Shown here piece after piece: positions 1-8,203 of a stretch of DNA of 64,000 nt (position 1 is the stretch's first letter; the number at the start of each line of letters is the position of its first letter). Position numbers and translations under genes: made by a program. Origin of the DNA: Rhodosalinus halophilus (GTDB lineage Bacteria > Pseudomonadota > Alphaproteobacteria > Rhodobacterales > Rhodobacteraceae); contig NZ_QNTQ01000011.1 in the NCBI RefSeq assembly GCF_003298775.1, positions 62,001 to 126,000 of the forward strand, in the 5' to 3' direction. The notes under the pieces are model-generated. The model had not been told where the DNA came from, ran no database searches, and worked only from the letters and a program-made list of their open reading frames with translations.

Positions 1-66
1 GCCTCGGAAGACGAGGAGCTCAACGCGCGCATCGTCGCGCGGATCGAGGAGCAGATGCCGCAGTGA
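1..66 (+). CDS. C-terminal end of an unidentified protein (partial)
   Basis: The window opens inside a reading frame that gives 21 residues (ASEDEELNARIVARIEEQMP and a final Q) before TGA at 64-66. The tail is charged and looks helical, but too little is present to name a family. A GC-rich hairpin follows 11 bases later, so this is probably the last gene of its transcript. Confidence 0.6.
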   Translation, partial: ASEDEELNARIVARIEEQMPQ

Positions 67-77
67 CGCGGCAAGCC

Positions 78-104
78 CGGGCGGGGCCGGATGCGCCCCG
101 CCCG
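78..104 (+). terminator. Hairpin terminator between convergent genes
   Basis: A perfect 10-bp stem (CGGGCGGGGC / GCCCCGCCCG) encloses a 7-nt loop. It follows the partial gene ending at 66 and precedes the stop codon of the opposite-strand serine hydrolase at 129, so it could terminate transcription from both sides. No T-run follows it. Confidence 0.6.
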
Positions 105-128
105 CAGATGGCCTGACGGGCCCGACGC

Positions 129-1457
129 CTAGCGGTCCATCAGATATTCCGCCACGGCCTGATAGGCGGGCAGCGATGTCGGGTCGATGTATCCGTTCTT
201 GGCCTGCGGAAACGACGCGAAGCGCACGAGCACCATTTCGGCCGCGGGATCGACATAGATCGTCTGGCCGTGCACGCCGCGCGCCGCGAAGGCACCATGG
301 GCGTTGTGGAACACCCACCACTGGCTCGTGTAACTGCCGCCGGGGATCGTGGGAAAGCCCGCGAACTTCGCAGGATCGCCGCCGGCGCGGATCTTCTCGA
401 CCACCTCCGCCGGAAAGAGCCTTTGGCCGAAGATCTCGCCCCCGTTCAGCATCAGAAGCCCCAGCCGCCCCAGATCGCGCAGGCCCGCGCTGATCCCACC
501 GCCGGCGAAGGGCACGCCCTTGCCGTCCACGGTCTGATAGGCGTCCTGCTCGGCCCCCATCGGCCGCCAGAGCCGCTCCGAGGCCATCTCGGTCACCGCC
601 GTGCCGGTGGTGCGGCTGATGATCCAGCCCAGCATGTCCGAATTGATCGTCTTGTAGTGAAAGGCCTCGCCGTGCGCGCCCTCGGGCTCGACCTGCTGGA
701 GATACTCCCAGTAGCCGTCCGGCCCGTCGTAATCCTCGGGTTTCGGCAGGGGGCTGGCAGCGGCCGAATAGAGCCAGATATCGGCGTTGGGATCAGCGTA
801 GTCCTCGGAGTATTTCACGCCTGTCGTCATGTCCATCACCTGCCGGACGGTGGCGGTGGCGAAGGCGCTGTCCCCGATCTCCGGTATGATGTCGCGCACG
901 AGCGCCGTGTCGTCGAGCGCGCCCTCGACCACGAGGATCTCCGCCAGAAGCCCCGTCACCGACTTGGTCATCGACATGGCGGCGTGCTGGCCGTCCTCCT
1001 CGAGGCACCCGAAATACCGCTCGTAGACCACCTTGCCCTCGTGCAGGATCAGCATCCCGTCGGTGTAGTTGGCGTAAAGCGACTCCTCCCAGGTCATCTC
1101 CTCTTCGTCATCCATCGGCGTGAAGGTCAGCGCGTCGATCTCCGCGCGCATGTCGGCGAAGACATGCGGCGCGACATAATCGAGCGGTTTCGGCGCGCCG
1201 AGGCCGCGGCTGATCCGCTCGGTGGGCAGGAACTCGCGCAGGTGGCAGACAGACCAGCGCAGCTTGGGAAAGCTGAAGTAGTTGGAATCGGGCTGCGTGA
1301 TCAGCCTGTCTGGCGGCGGCGGAAAGCCCTGCATCCAGCCCATGACACGCGGATCGGAGTCCTGCGCCGTGAGCGGCGCGGACTGTGCGGAGAGCGAGCC
1401 CGTTCCCGCCAGAACCACGGCGAGCGCCAGGGCGAAGCTAGAAATTGACGACGACAT
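129..1457 (-). CDS. Exported serine hydrolase, beta-lactamase/class C family
   Basis: A 442-residue protein with an N-terminal signal peptide (about residues 1-24, ending near LSAQ). It has the penicillin-binding-protein fold signatures: S162-M-T-K165 as nucleophile and general base, a YKTIN segment at 268-272, and HGQ at 396-398. Such proteins are esterases, peptidases or beta-lactamase relatives; the substrate cannot be read from sequence. The open frame continues far upstream, but the start at 1457 is chosen because it directly begins the signal peptide. A paralogue of the same superfamily lies at 18806-19966. Its first 20 bases overlap the end of a decayed frame (1438-1700), so the two were probably once co-transcribed. 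A winged-helix regulator diverges at 1905. Confidence 0.85.
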   Translation of the reverse strand: MSSSISSFALALAVVLAGTGSLSAQSAPLTAQDSDPRVMGWMQGFPPPPDRLITQPDSNYFSFPKLRWSVCHLREFLPTERISRGLGAPKPLDYVAPHVFADMRAEIDALTFTPMDDEEEMTWEESLYANYTDGMLILHEGKVVYERYFGCLEEDGQHAAMSMTKSVTGLLAEILVVEGALDDTALVRDIIPEIGDSAFATATVRQVMDMTTGVKYSEDYADPNADIWLYSAAASPLPKPEDYDGPDGYWEYLQQVEPEGAHGEAFHYKTINSDMLGWIISRTTGTAVTEMASERLWRPMGAEQDAYQTVDGKGVPFAGGGISAGLRDLGRLGLLMLNGGEIFGQRLFPAEVVEKIRAGGDPAKFAGFPTIPGGSYTSQWWVFHNAHGAFAARGVHGQTIYVDPAAEMVLVRFASFPQAKNGYIDPTSLPAYQAVAEYLMDR

Positions 1458-1700
1458 TGATGAAACCTCCGGTCCAGTTCGGCACCCCGCCGGCGAAGGC
1501 GCCGGCGATCCCCTCGCCCGGCACAGAGACGCTGAAACCGGCGGTGAGAAACGTGGTGCGGTTGATGATGCGATCGTCCGAGAGATGCGGTCGGTCACGC
1601 CGCTGACCGCGTTCGCGGTGCCGCCGACAGTCTCCACCCGCGTGGCCTGTCCGGCCGTGCGCCTGCCCGTCCGAATTGGTGAAGACCTTCGAGGACCTGG
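1438..1700 (-). pseudogene. Decayed C-terminus of a probable outer-membrane beta-barrel protein
   Basis: The frame ending at 1438 finishes with FLTAGFSVSVPGEG...NWTGGFINVVVNF, an alternating pattern with terminal Phe typical of beta-barrel C-termini recognised by the Bam machinery. Protein-like sequence jumps frames going upstream: TRVETVGGTANAVSGVTDRI lies in a neighbouring frame (about 1585-1655) and KVFTNSDGQAHG in the first frame again. Two small indels would join them. No intact upstream gene or start is visible. I infer a frameshifted, 5'-truncated remnant. The family is not identified, and chance open frames in GC-rich DNA remain an alternative. Confidence 0.4.
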
Positions 1701-1904
1701 ACCCGTTGGCCCGGGCGCTCGCCGCGCCCTCGCAACAGACCGGATCGAACCGGCCGAGCCGGGGAGCGCCGCGCGCCGTCGATTCGTCATGCCAAGCATC
1801 CTGCGAAGAGCCCCGGACCATCCTTTCGTTGACGAGACTATCCGGAACTCGCTCAAATGAGGTGGCATTGTCGCCCATTCTGGGCGGTCTGATCCGGAGG
1901 GCAC

Positions 1905-2363
1905 ATGACGCGCAGCACCTCCTCCGACGCCGACCCGGTGCGCGCGCGGTTCGGGCGGATCTGGCCCGCGCATCTGGCCGGCTTCACCCGTCTGCTCGTG
2001 CGTCTGCGCGCGCATTTCGACGGCGACCTCGACCTTGCGCTCGTTCTGGCGGTCGTGGGCGAGCGCACGCGGCCCGACAGCTGGCAGGCCCGGCTTGAAA
2101 GCCCCGACAGGCTCTCCGTCGGGCATGTCGCGCGGGGGCGGCAACGCCCGATCAACACCGAGTCCATCGCCGATTACTCGGGCATCCCGCGCGAGACGGT
2201 GCGGCGCAAGCTGCTTGCGCTCCGCGCCCGCGGCTGGATCGATCGCGACCAGCGCGGCTACTGGTATGTCACGGGCCGCGCGGCCGGCGACCTGGAAGAG
2301 GCGACGGCGGACTCGCTCGACTATCTCAGGACCATCCTCGACGCGGCGCGGGGCGCCGAATAG
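1905..2363 (+). CDS. Winged-helix transcriptional regulator
   Basis: A 152-residue protein whose C-terminal half holds a helix-turn-helix and wing: INTESIADYSGIPRETVRRK (about 83-102), then ALRARGWIDRDQRGYWYV. This resembles the Crp- and MarR-like wHTH pattern in which the recognition helix follows 'IPRETVRRKL'. The N-terminal half (RLRAHFDGDLDLALVLAVVGERT) is probably a helical dimerisation region; no ligand domain is recognisable. A GGAGGG ribosome-binding site sits about 5 bases before ATG. It diverges from the outer-membrane remnant and serine hydrolase, so those are candidate targets (inference). Confidence 0.75.
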   Translation: MTRSTSSDADPVRARFGRIWPAHLAGFTRLLVRLRAHFDGDLDLALVLAVVGERTRPDSWQARLESPDRLSVGHVARGRQRPINTESIADYSGIPRETVRRKLLALRARGWIDRDQRGYWYVTGRAAGDLEEATADSLDYLRTILDAARGAE

Positions 2364-2512
2364 GGCCCTGCCCGGCCCTGCGATCTGCCGGGCGGCCGGC
2401 GCCTTGGCCCTCAGGCTCCTGTGGCGCCGGGCCCCTGCCTGCGCGCGTCACCTTGCCTTCGGCGCGTGCCGGGCTCACCTCATGGCAGAAGACGAATGGA
2501 CAGGAGAACGGA

Positions 2513-3184
2513 ATGGCCAGGACTTTGCTCATCACGGGCGCCTCTTCGGGCATCGGCGCGGCGACCGCGCGGGCCGCGGCCGCCGAGGGGTGGAACGTCG
2601 CCCTGCTGGCGCGCTCGCAGGACAAGCTCGCGGCGCTGGCCGAAGAGCTTGGCGAGGCCGCCCTGCCCCTGACCGCGGATGTCGCCGACTTCGGCACGCT
2701 TGAGACGGCCGTCGCCCGCACCGTGGATCGCTTCGGCGGCCTGCACGCGGCCTTCGCCAATGCCGGCCTCGGCGTGGACCGGCCGGGGACCGAGGGGGGC
2801 GATCCCGAGGAATGGCGCCGGGTCGTGGACACCAACGTGATGGGCGTGCTGCACACCGCGAAGGCCGCCCTTCCCGAGCTGCGCAAGACCAGGGGGCATC
2901 TGCTTCTGACCGGCTCCGCCGCGGGGCGGCGGCATGTGAAGGGCTCGGTCTACTCGGCGACCAAGTGGTTCGTGCACGGCTACGGCGGCAACATGTCCGA
3001 GGAGATGCGCGAATGGGGCGGGCGCTGCACGGTGATCTCGCCGGGCATGGTGGACACGCCCTTCTTCGACGAGGCGAAGCCCGACAAGCTTCAGCCCGAG
3101 GACGTGGCGGGCGCGGTGATGTTCGCGCTCAATCAGGATCAGCGCGCCGAGGTGCGCGAGGTCTTCATCATGCCGACGTACTGA
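2513..3184 (+). CDS. Short-chain dehydrogenase/reductase
   Basis: A 223-residue classical SDR. The N-terminal TGASSGIG binds NAD(P), NAG (in FANAGLG) supports the central sheet, and the catalytic Ser (LLTGSAAG) and Y-x3-K (VYSATKWF) follow, with SPGMVDTPFF near the C-terminus. Substrate is unknown. The start at 2513 (MARTLLITGASSGIG) has AGGAGAA upstream and gives the family's usual N-terminus; an earlier in-frame ATG at 2453 is less likely. It converges on nrdJ with only 7 bases between the stops. Confidence 0.9.
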   Translation: MARTLLITGASSGIGAATARAAAAEGWNVALLARSQDKLAALAEELGEAALPLTADVADFGTLETAVARTVDRFGGLHAAFANAGLGVDRPGTEGGDPEEWRRVVDTNVMGVLHTAKAALPELRKTRGHLLLTGSAAGRRHVKGSVYSATKWFVHGYGGNMSEEMREWGGRCTVISPGMVDTPFFDEAKPDKLQPEDVAGAVMFALNQDQRAEVREVFIMPTY

Positions 3185-3191
3185 TGTCCGG

Positions 3192-5687
3192 CTAGCTGCA
3201 CTTCGAGAAGCCGCAGGCGGTGCAGGTCATGCAGCCCTCGATCATGGCCATGGCGTATTGCCCGCAGGCGGGGCAGGCAGGGCCGCGGGGGCGTTCGTCG
3301 AGGCCCACGACCTGCGCCGTGGGGTCGGACTTCAGGCCCTTGCCCTCGCCCTCGAGGAAGCCGATGGCGATCATGTGCCGCTCGATCACGCCGCCGATCG
3401 CGGCGAGGATGGAGGGGATGTATTTCCCGTTCTGCCAGGCGCCTCCGCGCGGATCGAAGACGGCCTTGAGTTCCTCGACCACGAAGGAGACGTCCCCGCC
3501 GCGGCGGAAGACGGCCGAGATCATGCGGGTGAGCGCGACGGTCCAGGCGAAATGCTCCATGTTCTTGGAGTTGATGAAGACCTCGAAGGGGCGGCGGCGG
3601 CCGCCCACGACGATGTCGTTGATGGTGAGGTAAATGGCGTGCTCGCTGTCGGGCCACTTGAGCTTGTAGGTCGCCCCTTCGAGCGCTTGCGGCCGGTCGA
3701 GCGGCTCGGACATGTAGATGACGTCGCCATGCGGCGCCTGCGGCTCGGCGTCGGTGTGGGCGACGACGGTGGGGGCGTCCTCTTCCCCGGCCGTCAGATG
3801 GCCGACCGATACGTCCAAGGCCGCTGCCAGGGCCGCGATTGTATCGAGCCTTGGGCTTTTCGATTTGCCCTTCAGGATATCATAGACCGCCGTGGCGTTC
3901 AGACCGGCCGCCTCCGCAAGCCGCTTGGAGTTCGTGCCCTTGGCTTTCATGGCAGCTTCAAGCCGCTCCGGTAAGCTCAGGCTCTTCTCCTCCGCCACGC
4001 TCAGCACGCTCCCCGTCACATCGTTCGGGCGGTAGGTCGTGCAGCCCTTGCAGCCGGTCTCGTAGGCCTGCAGGTAGACCTCCTTGAAGTCCTCGAAGGC
4101 GATGTCGGCGGGCACGTTGATCGTCTTGGAGATGGACGAATCCACCCATTTCTGCGCCGCCGCCTGCATCTTCACGTGCTCCTCGGGCGCGAGCGTTTGG
4201 GCGTTCACGAAATGCTCGGGCAGCTCCGCGTCCTCTCCGAACTTCTCGCGGTAGAGCTGGACGGCATAGTCCACCACCTCCTCCTCGGTGCGCGAGCCGT
4301 CCTTCTGCAGCACCTTGCGGGTGTAGGCATAGGCGAAGACCGGCTCGATCCCCGAGCTGACGTTCCCGGCGTAAAGCGAGATCGTCCCCGTCGGCGCGAT
4401 GGAGGTCAGGAGCGCGTTGCGGATGCCGTGGGCGGCCACGGCCGCGCGCACGTCGGCGTCCATCGCCTGCATCGTGCCGGAGGCGAGGAAGGCGTCGGCC
4501 TCGAACAGGGGGAACGGCCCCTTCTCCTTCGCGAGCTCCACGGAGGCGAGGTAGGCCGCCCTCTGCACGCGGTGGAGCCAATCCTCCGTCTGCGCCGCCG
4601 CTTTGTCGGAGCCGTAGCGCAGCCCCAGCATCAGCAGCGCATCGGCGAGCCCCGTGACGCCGAGGCCGATCCGGCGCTTGGCCTGCGCCTCGGCGCGCTG
4701 CTCGGGCAGCGGGAAGTTCGAGGCGTCCACCACGTTGTCCATCATGCGCACGGCGGTGGCGACGAGCTCTTCGAGCTCCGCCTGGTCCAGATGCGCCTGC
4801 GCCGTGAAGGGATCGCGCACGAGGCGGGCGAGGTTGACCGACCCCAGCAGGCAGGCGCCGTAGGGCGGCAGGGGCTGCTCGCCGCAGGGGTTGGTGGCCG
4901 CGATCTCCTCCGCGTAGGCGAGATTGTTCATCGCGTTGATGCGGTCGATGAAGATCACCCCCGGCTCGGCGTAGTCGTAGGTCGCGCGCATGATCCGGTT
5001 CCAGAGGTCGCGCGCCTCGACCGTGTGATAGACCTTGCCGCCGAAGGTCAGCTCCCACGGGCCGTCGGCCTTCACCGCCTCCATGAAGGCGTCGGTCACC
5101 AGCACCGAGACGTTGAAGTTCCTGAGCCGCGCGGGGTCGGACTTGGCCGCGATGAAATCCTCGATGTCGGGGTGGTCGCAGCGCAGCGTCGCCATCATCG
5201 CGCCGCGGCGGCTGCCCGCCGACATGATGGTGCGGCACATCGCGTCCCAGACGTCCATGAAGCTGAGCGGGCCGGAGGCGTCGGCCGCCACCCCGTCGAC
5301 CGGCGCGCCCCTCGGCCGGATGGTGGAGAAGTCGTAGCCGATCCCCCCGCCCTGCTGCATCGTCAGTGCCGCTTCCTTCAGATTGTCGAAGATGCCGCCC
5401 ATGCTGTCGGGGATCGTGCCCATGACGAAGCAGTTGAAGAGCGTGACCTTCCGCGCCGTCCCCGCCCCGGCGAGGATGCGGCCGGCGGGGAGAAAGCGGA
5501 AATCCTCCAGCGCAGCGTAGAAGCGCTCCTCCCAGCGGTCCGACTCGGCCTCCACCCCGGCGAGGGCCCGGGCGACGCGACGCCAGCTGTCCTCCACCGT
5601 GCGGTCGATGGGGGTGCCGTCGGCCTGCTTGAAGCGGTACTTCATGTCCCAGATGGACTCGGCGATGGGGGCGGCGAAGCGGCTCAT
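3192..5687 (-). CDS. nrdJ: Adenosylcobalamin-dependent ribonucleotide reductase (class II) with an internal XRE-type HTH
   Basis: An 831-residue enzyme that reduces ribonucleotides to deoxyribonucleotides with a B12-generated thiyl radical. The expected catalytic set is present: C268 in NPCGE with E270, the spaced C279 in YGACLLGSVNL, and C86 in FNCFVMG as redox partner. The C-terminus has Cys pairs (CPACG, CMTCTACG, SKC) that likely shuttle electrons or bind zinc. There is no N-terminal ATP-cone. Between the catalytic barrel (ending near GCKGCTTYRPND) and the conserved tail (MSEPLDRP...), residues about 572-631 form a Cro/C1-like helix-turn-helix (KRLAEAAGLNATAVYDILKG, ending DVSVGHL). I do not expect a domain of this kind at this position. 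The leader holds a tRNA-like RNA. Confidence 0.95.
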   Translation of the reverse strand: MSRFAAPIAESIWDMKYRFKQADGTPIDRTVEDSWRRVARALAGVEAESDRWEERFYAALEDFRFLPAGRILAGAGTARKVTLFNCFVMGTIPDSMGGIFDNLKEAALTMQQGGGIGYDFSTIRPRGAPVDGVAADASGPLSFMDVWDAMCRTIMSAGSRRGAMMATLRCDHPDIEDFIAAKSDPARLRNFNVSVLVTDAFMEAVKADGPWELTFGGKVYHTVEARDLWNRIMRATYDYAEPGVIFIDRINAMNNLAYAEEIAATNPCGEQPLPPYGACLLGSVNLARLVRDPFTAQAHLDQAELEELVATAVRMMDNVVDASNFPLPEQRAEAQAKRRIGLGVTGLADALLMLGLRYGSDKAAAQTEDWLHRVQRAAYLASVELAKEKGPFPLFEADAFLASGTMQAMDADVRAAVAAHGIRNALLTSIAPTGTISLYAGNVSSGIEPVFAYAYTRKVLQKDGSRTEEEVVDYAVQLYREKFGEDAELPEHFVNAQTLAPEEHVKMQAAAQKWVDSSISKTINVPADIAFEDFKEVYLQAYETGCKGCTTYRPNDVTGSVLSVAEEKSLSLPERLEAAMKAKGTNSKRLAEAAGLNATAVYDILKGKSKSPRLDTIAALAAALDVSVGHLTAGEEDAPTVVAHTDAEPQAPHGDVIYMSEPLDRPQALEGATYKLKWPDSEHAIYLTINDIVVGGRRRPFEVFINSKNMEHFAWTVALTRMISAVFRRGGDVSFVVEELKAVFDPRGGAWQNGKYIPSILAAIGGVIERHMIAIGFLEGEGKGLKSDPTAQVVGLDERPRGPACPACGQYAMAMIEGCMTCTACGFSKCS

Positions 5688-5716
5688 CTTTGCATTTGCC
5701 TCGAATTTGGATGGAG

Positions 5717-5817
5717 CATGGAGGCGGGACTTGAACCCGCATCTACCCCGCCATACCCTTCCTAAGCCGGATGGGGTGATCGTACTCGGGGCGCTCTTCC
5801 GCTTGAGCTACTCCATG
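5717..5817 (-). ncRNA. tRNA-like RNA with an expanded anticodon arm in the nrdJ leader
   Basis: Read on the minus strand, this 101-nt stretch folds like a tRNA. The acceptor stem is CATGGAG/CTCCATG (7 bp). T8-A9 is followed by a D arm GCTC/GAGC whose loop contains GG. The anticodon stem is CCCCG/CGGGG, the variable loop TAGAT, and the T arm GCGGG-TTCAAGT-CCCGC. The last base of the acceptor is followed by C-TCCA, close to an encoded CCA. Instead of a 7-nt anticodon loop there are 36 nt (5751-5786) that form a further hairpin (ACCC..TCC-GGCTTA-GGA..GGGT). No standard anticodon can be assigned. It ends about 29 bases before the nrdJ start. It could be a tRNA-mimicking cis-regulator, a processed RNA, or a degenerate tRNA gene. 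An nrdJ-associated RNA motif has been described from comparative genomics, but I cannot tell whether this is it. Confidence 0.65.
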
Positions 5818-5823
5818 TGCGTG

Positions 5824-5849
5824 GGGAAGGCTGTGGGAGCAGCCTTCCC
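5824..5849 (-). other. Strong hairpin in the nrdJ leader
   Basis: A perfect 10-bp inverted repeat (GGGAAGGCTG / CAGCCTTCCC) has a 6-nt loop and sits 6 bases upstream of the tRNA-like RNA. No T-run follows on either strand, so it is more likely a structured leader element or processing signal than a terminator. Confidence 0.55.
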
Positions 5850-5885
5850 GCCCATGACCACCTTGTGGCGATCACTTACTCAGAT

Positions 5886-5891
5886 AGTATA
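5886..5891 (-). promoter_or_regulatory. Possible -10 element for nrdJ
   Basis: On the minus strand TATACT lies in an AT-rich patch between nrdJ and the divergent DUF1489 gene. A weak ATGACT -35 is 18 bases upstream. If used, the nrdJ transcript would carry a leader of about 190 nt containing both the hairpin and the tRNA-like RNA. Confidence 0.35.
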
Positions 5892-5917
5892 GCGTCAAGA
5901 CTTGGGGGAGTCATGGG

Positions 5918-6346
5918 TTGGCGCACATAAACCTTGTGAAACTCAGCGCCGGGACCGACAGCGTCGAGGAGCTGACGGCCTGGCAGGCGAGCCGGCGCGC
6001 GCAAGGGGCGGACGGTCTGCCGCGGCACGTCACGCGGATGTGGCCCAAGCGCGAGGCTGAGATCCTCGCGGGCGGGTCGATCTACTGGGTCATCAAGGGG
6101 CTGATCCAGTGCCGGCAGCGCATCCTCCGCCTCGACCCGGTGCAAGGGTCGGACGGCATCCGCCGCTGTGCGCTGGTGCTGGAGCCGGAGCTGGTGCGCA
6201 CGCGCCCCGCGCCCCGCCGCGCCTTCCAGGGGTGGCGCTACCTCGCCCCCGCCGACAGCCCCGCCGACCTGCCAGCCGGCCGCGCCGAGGAAGAGGCGCT
6301 GCCGCCGGGCATGAGCGCCGCGCTGGCCGAGATCGGGGTGATCTGA
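5918..6346 (+). CDS. DUF1489 family protein
   Basis: A 142-residue protein resembling the alphaproteobacterial DUF1489 family, recognisable by HINLVKLSAGTDSVEELTAW near the N-terminus and the TRMWPKR...GGSIYWVIKG core. Function is unknown. The start is TTG at 5918 preceded by GGGGGAG; a nearby ATG at 5913 is in another frame, so the TTG is the only start that preserves the family N-terminus. It diverges from nrdJ. Confidence 0.75.
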   Translation: MAHINLVKLSAGTDSVEELTAWQASRRAQGADGLPRHVTRMWPKREAEILAGGSIYWVIKGLIQCRQRILRLDPVQGSDGIRRCALVLEPELVRTRPAPRRAFQGWRYLAPADSPADLPAGRAEEEALPPGMSAALAEIGVI

Positions 6347-6425
6347 GCGCCGCTCGTCCAGCCTCGCAGCTGTCCTCGCTTGCCGGGCGCTGCGCGCGAT
6401 GACGCCCGTCAGGGCGGAAGAGCAC

Positions 6426-7121
6426 TCACCCCACGCCGAGCGTGTCCAGAAGCCCCGCCATCGCGCGGTCGTCCGCCGGCTCCAGCGGGGCGTTGCGCGC
6501 GCGGTAGAGCGTCGCTTCGCTCTTCAGCACCAGCCCGTCGGCGAGCACCTTCAGGTGGTTGGCGCGCAGCGTCTCGCCGGTCGAGGTGATGTCGGCGATC
6601 GCCTCGGCGGTGAGGTTGCGGACCGTGCCCTCGGTCGCGCCCTGGCTGTCGACGAGGCGGTAGTCCGCGACGCCGTGCTCGCGCAGGAACTCGCGCACGA
6701 GGCGGTGATACTTCGTGGCGATCCGCAGCCGGTGGCCATGCGCGGCGCGGAAATCCGCCGCGACCATGTCGAGATCGTCGAGGGTCTCCACGTCCACCCA
6801 GGCGTCGGGCACGGCGATCACGAGGTCGGCCTGCCCGAAGCCGAGCCCGGCGAGCGGCTCGACCCGGCTCTCCCAGCGCGCGAGGGTCTCGCGCACGAGA
6901 TCGGTCCCGGTGACGCCGAGATGCACGCGCCCCGCGGCCAGTTCGCGCGGGATCTCGCCCGCCGAGAGGAGCACGAGGTCCACGCCCTCGGCCCCCTCGA
7001 CGGCGCCGGAGTATTCGCGCTCCGCCCCGGTGCGGGTGAGCGTCACGCCGCGGGCGGCGAACCACTCGGCGCATTGCTCCATCATCCGGCCCTTGGAGGG
7101 CACCGCGAGCTTCAGCGTCAT
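6426..7121 (-). CDS. hisG: ATP phosphoribosyltransferase, short-form catalytic subunit
   Basis: A 231-residue HisG that joins ATP and PRPP in the first step of histidine synthesis. It begins [17 protein letters not shown] and has the phosphate-binding patch near GTVRNLTAEAIADITSTG. At 231 residues it is the short form that lacks the C-terminal regulatory ACT-like domain and depends on HisZ for feedback control, matching the hisZ gene immediately upstream. The start overlaps the hisZ stop by 4 bases (ATGA), so translation is likely coupled. Confidence 0.95.
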   Translation of the reverse strand: MTLKLAVPSKGRMMEQCAEWFAARGVTLTRTGAEREYSGAVEGAEGVDLVLLSAGEIPRELAAGRVHLGVTGTDLVRETLARWESRVEPLAGLGFGQADLVIAVPDAWVDVETLDDLDMVAADFRAAHGHRLRIATKYHRLVREFLREHGVADYRLVDSQGATEGTVRNLTAEAIADITSTGETLRANHLKVLADGLVLKSEATLYRARNAPLEPADDRAMAGLLDTLGVG

Positions 7122-8203
7122 GCCGCCCCCCCGAGCGCCAGCGTCAGGCCGGGGCGGATCACGCCGCCCACGGCGGGGATCTCCGCCCCCTGCCCCAGTT
7201 GCCGCGTCAGCGCGTCGTAGCGCCCGCCGGAGGCGACGGGCGGCAGGTCGCGCCCCTCGGCGTAGAAGCCGAAGACGAAGCCGTCGTAGTATTCCATCGA
7301 GGTGCGGCCGTAGCTCGCCTCGAAGTCCAGCCGCGCCACGTCGACCCCGCGGCGCGCGAGCGCCTCGAGCCGCGCCGCGAGGCGCTCCACCGCCGGCGCG
7401 ATCGCCGGCAGGTCGCGAGCGATCGCGCGCAGCCTCTCCTCGGCCGCGGGACAGGCGTCGCGCACCGCGAGCACGGCGTCGAGCCCCTCGACCTCTTCGG
7501 GCGCGAGCGGCGGCGCGGCCGCGTCCTCCTTCAGCGCGGCAATGCGCGCGAGGATCTCCTCCTCCGAGCGCAGGCCGATCATCGGGCCGGCATGCGCCAT
7601 CGGGTCGGGGTCGTTGAGCAGGGCGAGCCGGGCGGGCGGCACCGGCGCGCGGCCGGCGAACCGCTCGATCAGCTGGCGGAAGCGCCGCGGACGCCAGATG
7701 TGGCGCAGGAGCGCGGCCTTGCGCCGCTCGGTCGTCTTCAGCCCCTGCACGGCCGCGGTCAGGATGCCGATGTCGCCGGTCGCGGCGCGCAGCGAAAGCG
7801 GCGCCAGCGCCTCGGAGAAGAGGGCGAAGACCTCCGCCTCCGCCCCCGCCGGATCGGCGCGGTCGAAGACCTCGTAGCCCACCTGGATGTATTCGCTGGC
7901 GCGCTCGGGGTCGTCCTCCTGCCGGCGAAAGACCTCGCCGGCGTAGGTGTAGCGCGCGGGCTCCGCGCCCTCGGCCATATGCATCTGCACCACCGGCACG
8001 GTGAAGTCCGGGCGCAGCATCTGCTCGCCGCGGAGGGGATCGTGCGTGGTGTAGACGCGGGCGCGGATATCCTCCCCGTAAAGGTCCAGCAGCGTGTCGG
8101 CGGGCTGCAGGATGCCGCAATCGACGCCTCGTGCGCCCGCCGCCTCGAAGCGCGCCACGAGGCGGGCGGCCTCGGCGCGGGTCTCGGCGCGCGGCGGTCT
8201 CAT
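7118..8203 (-). CDS. hisZ: ATP phosphoribosyltransferase regulatory subunit
   Basis: A 361-residue paralogue of the histidyl-tRNA synthetase catalytic core without the anticodon-binding domain. It has [26 protein letters not shown] (motif-2-like) and [14 protein letters not shown]. HisZ forms a hetero-octamer with short HisG and provides histidine inhibition. The start at 8203 ([15 protein letters not shown]) overlaps the hisS stop by 4 bases. Order hisS-hisZ-hisG with ATGA overlaps at both junctions marks a single operon that links histidine synthesis with its use in translation. Confidence 0.95.
   Translation of the reverse strand: MRPPRAETRAEAARLVARFEAAGARGVDCGILQPADTLLDLYGEDIRARVYTTHDPLRGEQMLRPDFTVPVVQMHMAEGAEPARYTYAGEVFRRQEDDPERASEYIQVGYEVFDRADPAGAEAEVFALFSEALAPLSLRAATGDIGILTAAVQGLKTTERRKAALLRHIWRPRRFRQLIERFAGRAPVPPARLALLNDPDPMAHAGPMIGLRSEEEILARIAALKEDAAAPPLAPEEVEGLDAVLAVRDACPAAEERLRAIARDLPAIAPAVERLAARLEALARRGVDVARLDFEASYGRTSMEYYDGFVFGFYAEGRDLPPVASGGRYDALTRQLGQGAEIPAVGGVIRPGLTLALGGAA

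Noticed and set aside
129-2144. A single 671-residue protein starting at 2144 for the first serine hydrolase
   Set aside because: The first 229 residues are compositionally random, overlap the divergent regulator, and a clean signal peptide starts at 1457.
5717-5817. Ordinary tRNA gene or tmRNA
   Set aside because: No 7-nt anticodon loop or readable anticodon exists, and it is far too short and lacks the tag-coding part of tmRNA, so it is reported as tRNA-like only.
5824-5849. Hairpin upstream of the tRNA-like RNA as a terminator
   Set aside because: No T-run on either strand and no gene ends nearby; both neighbours start from this region, so a terminator would make little sense.
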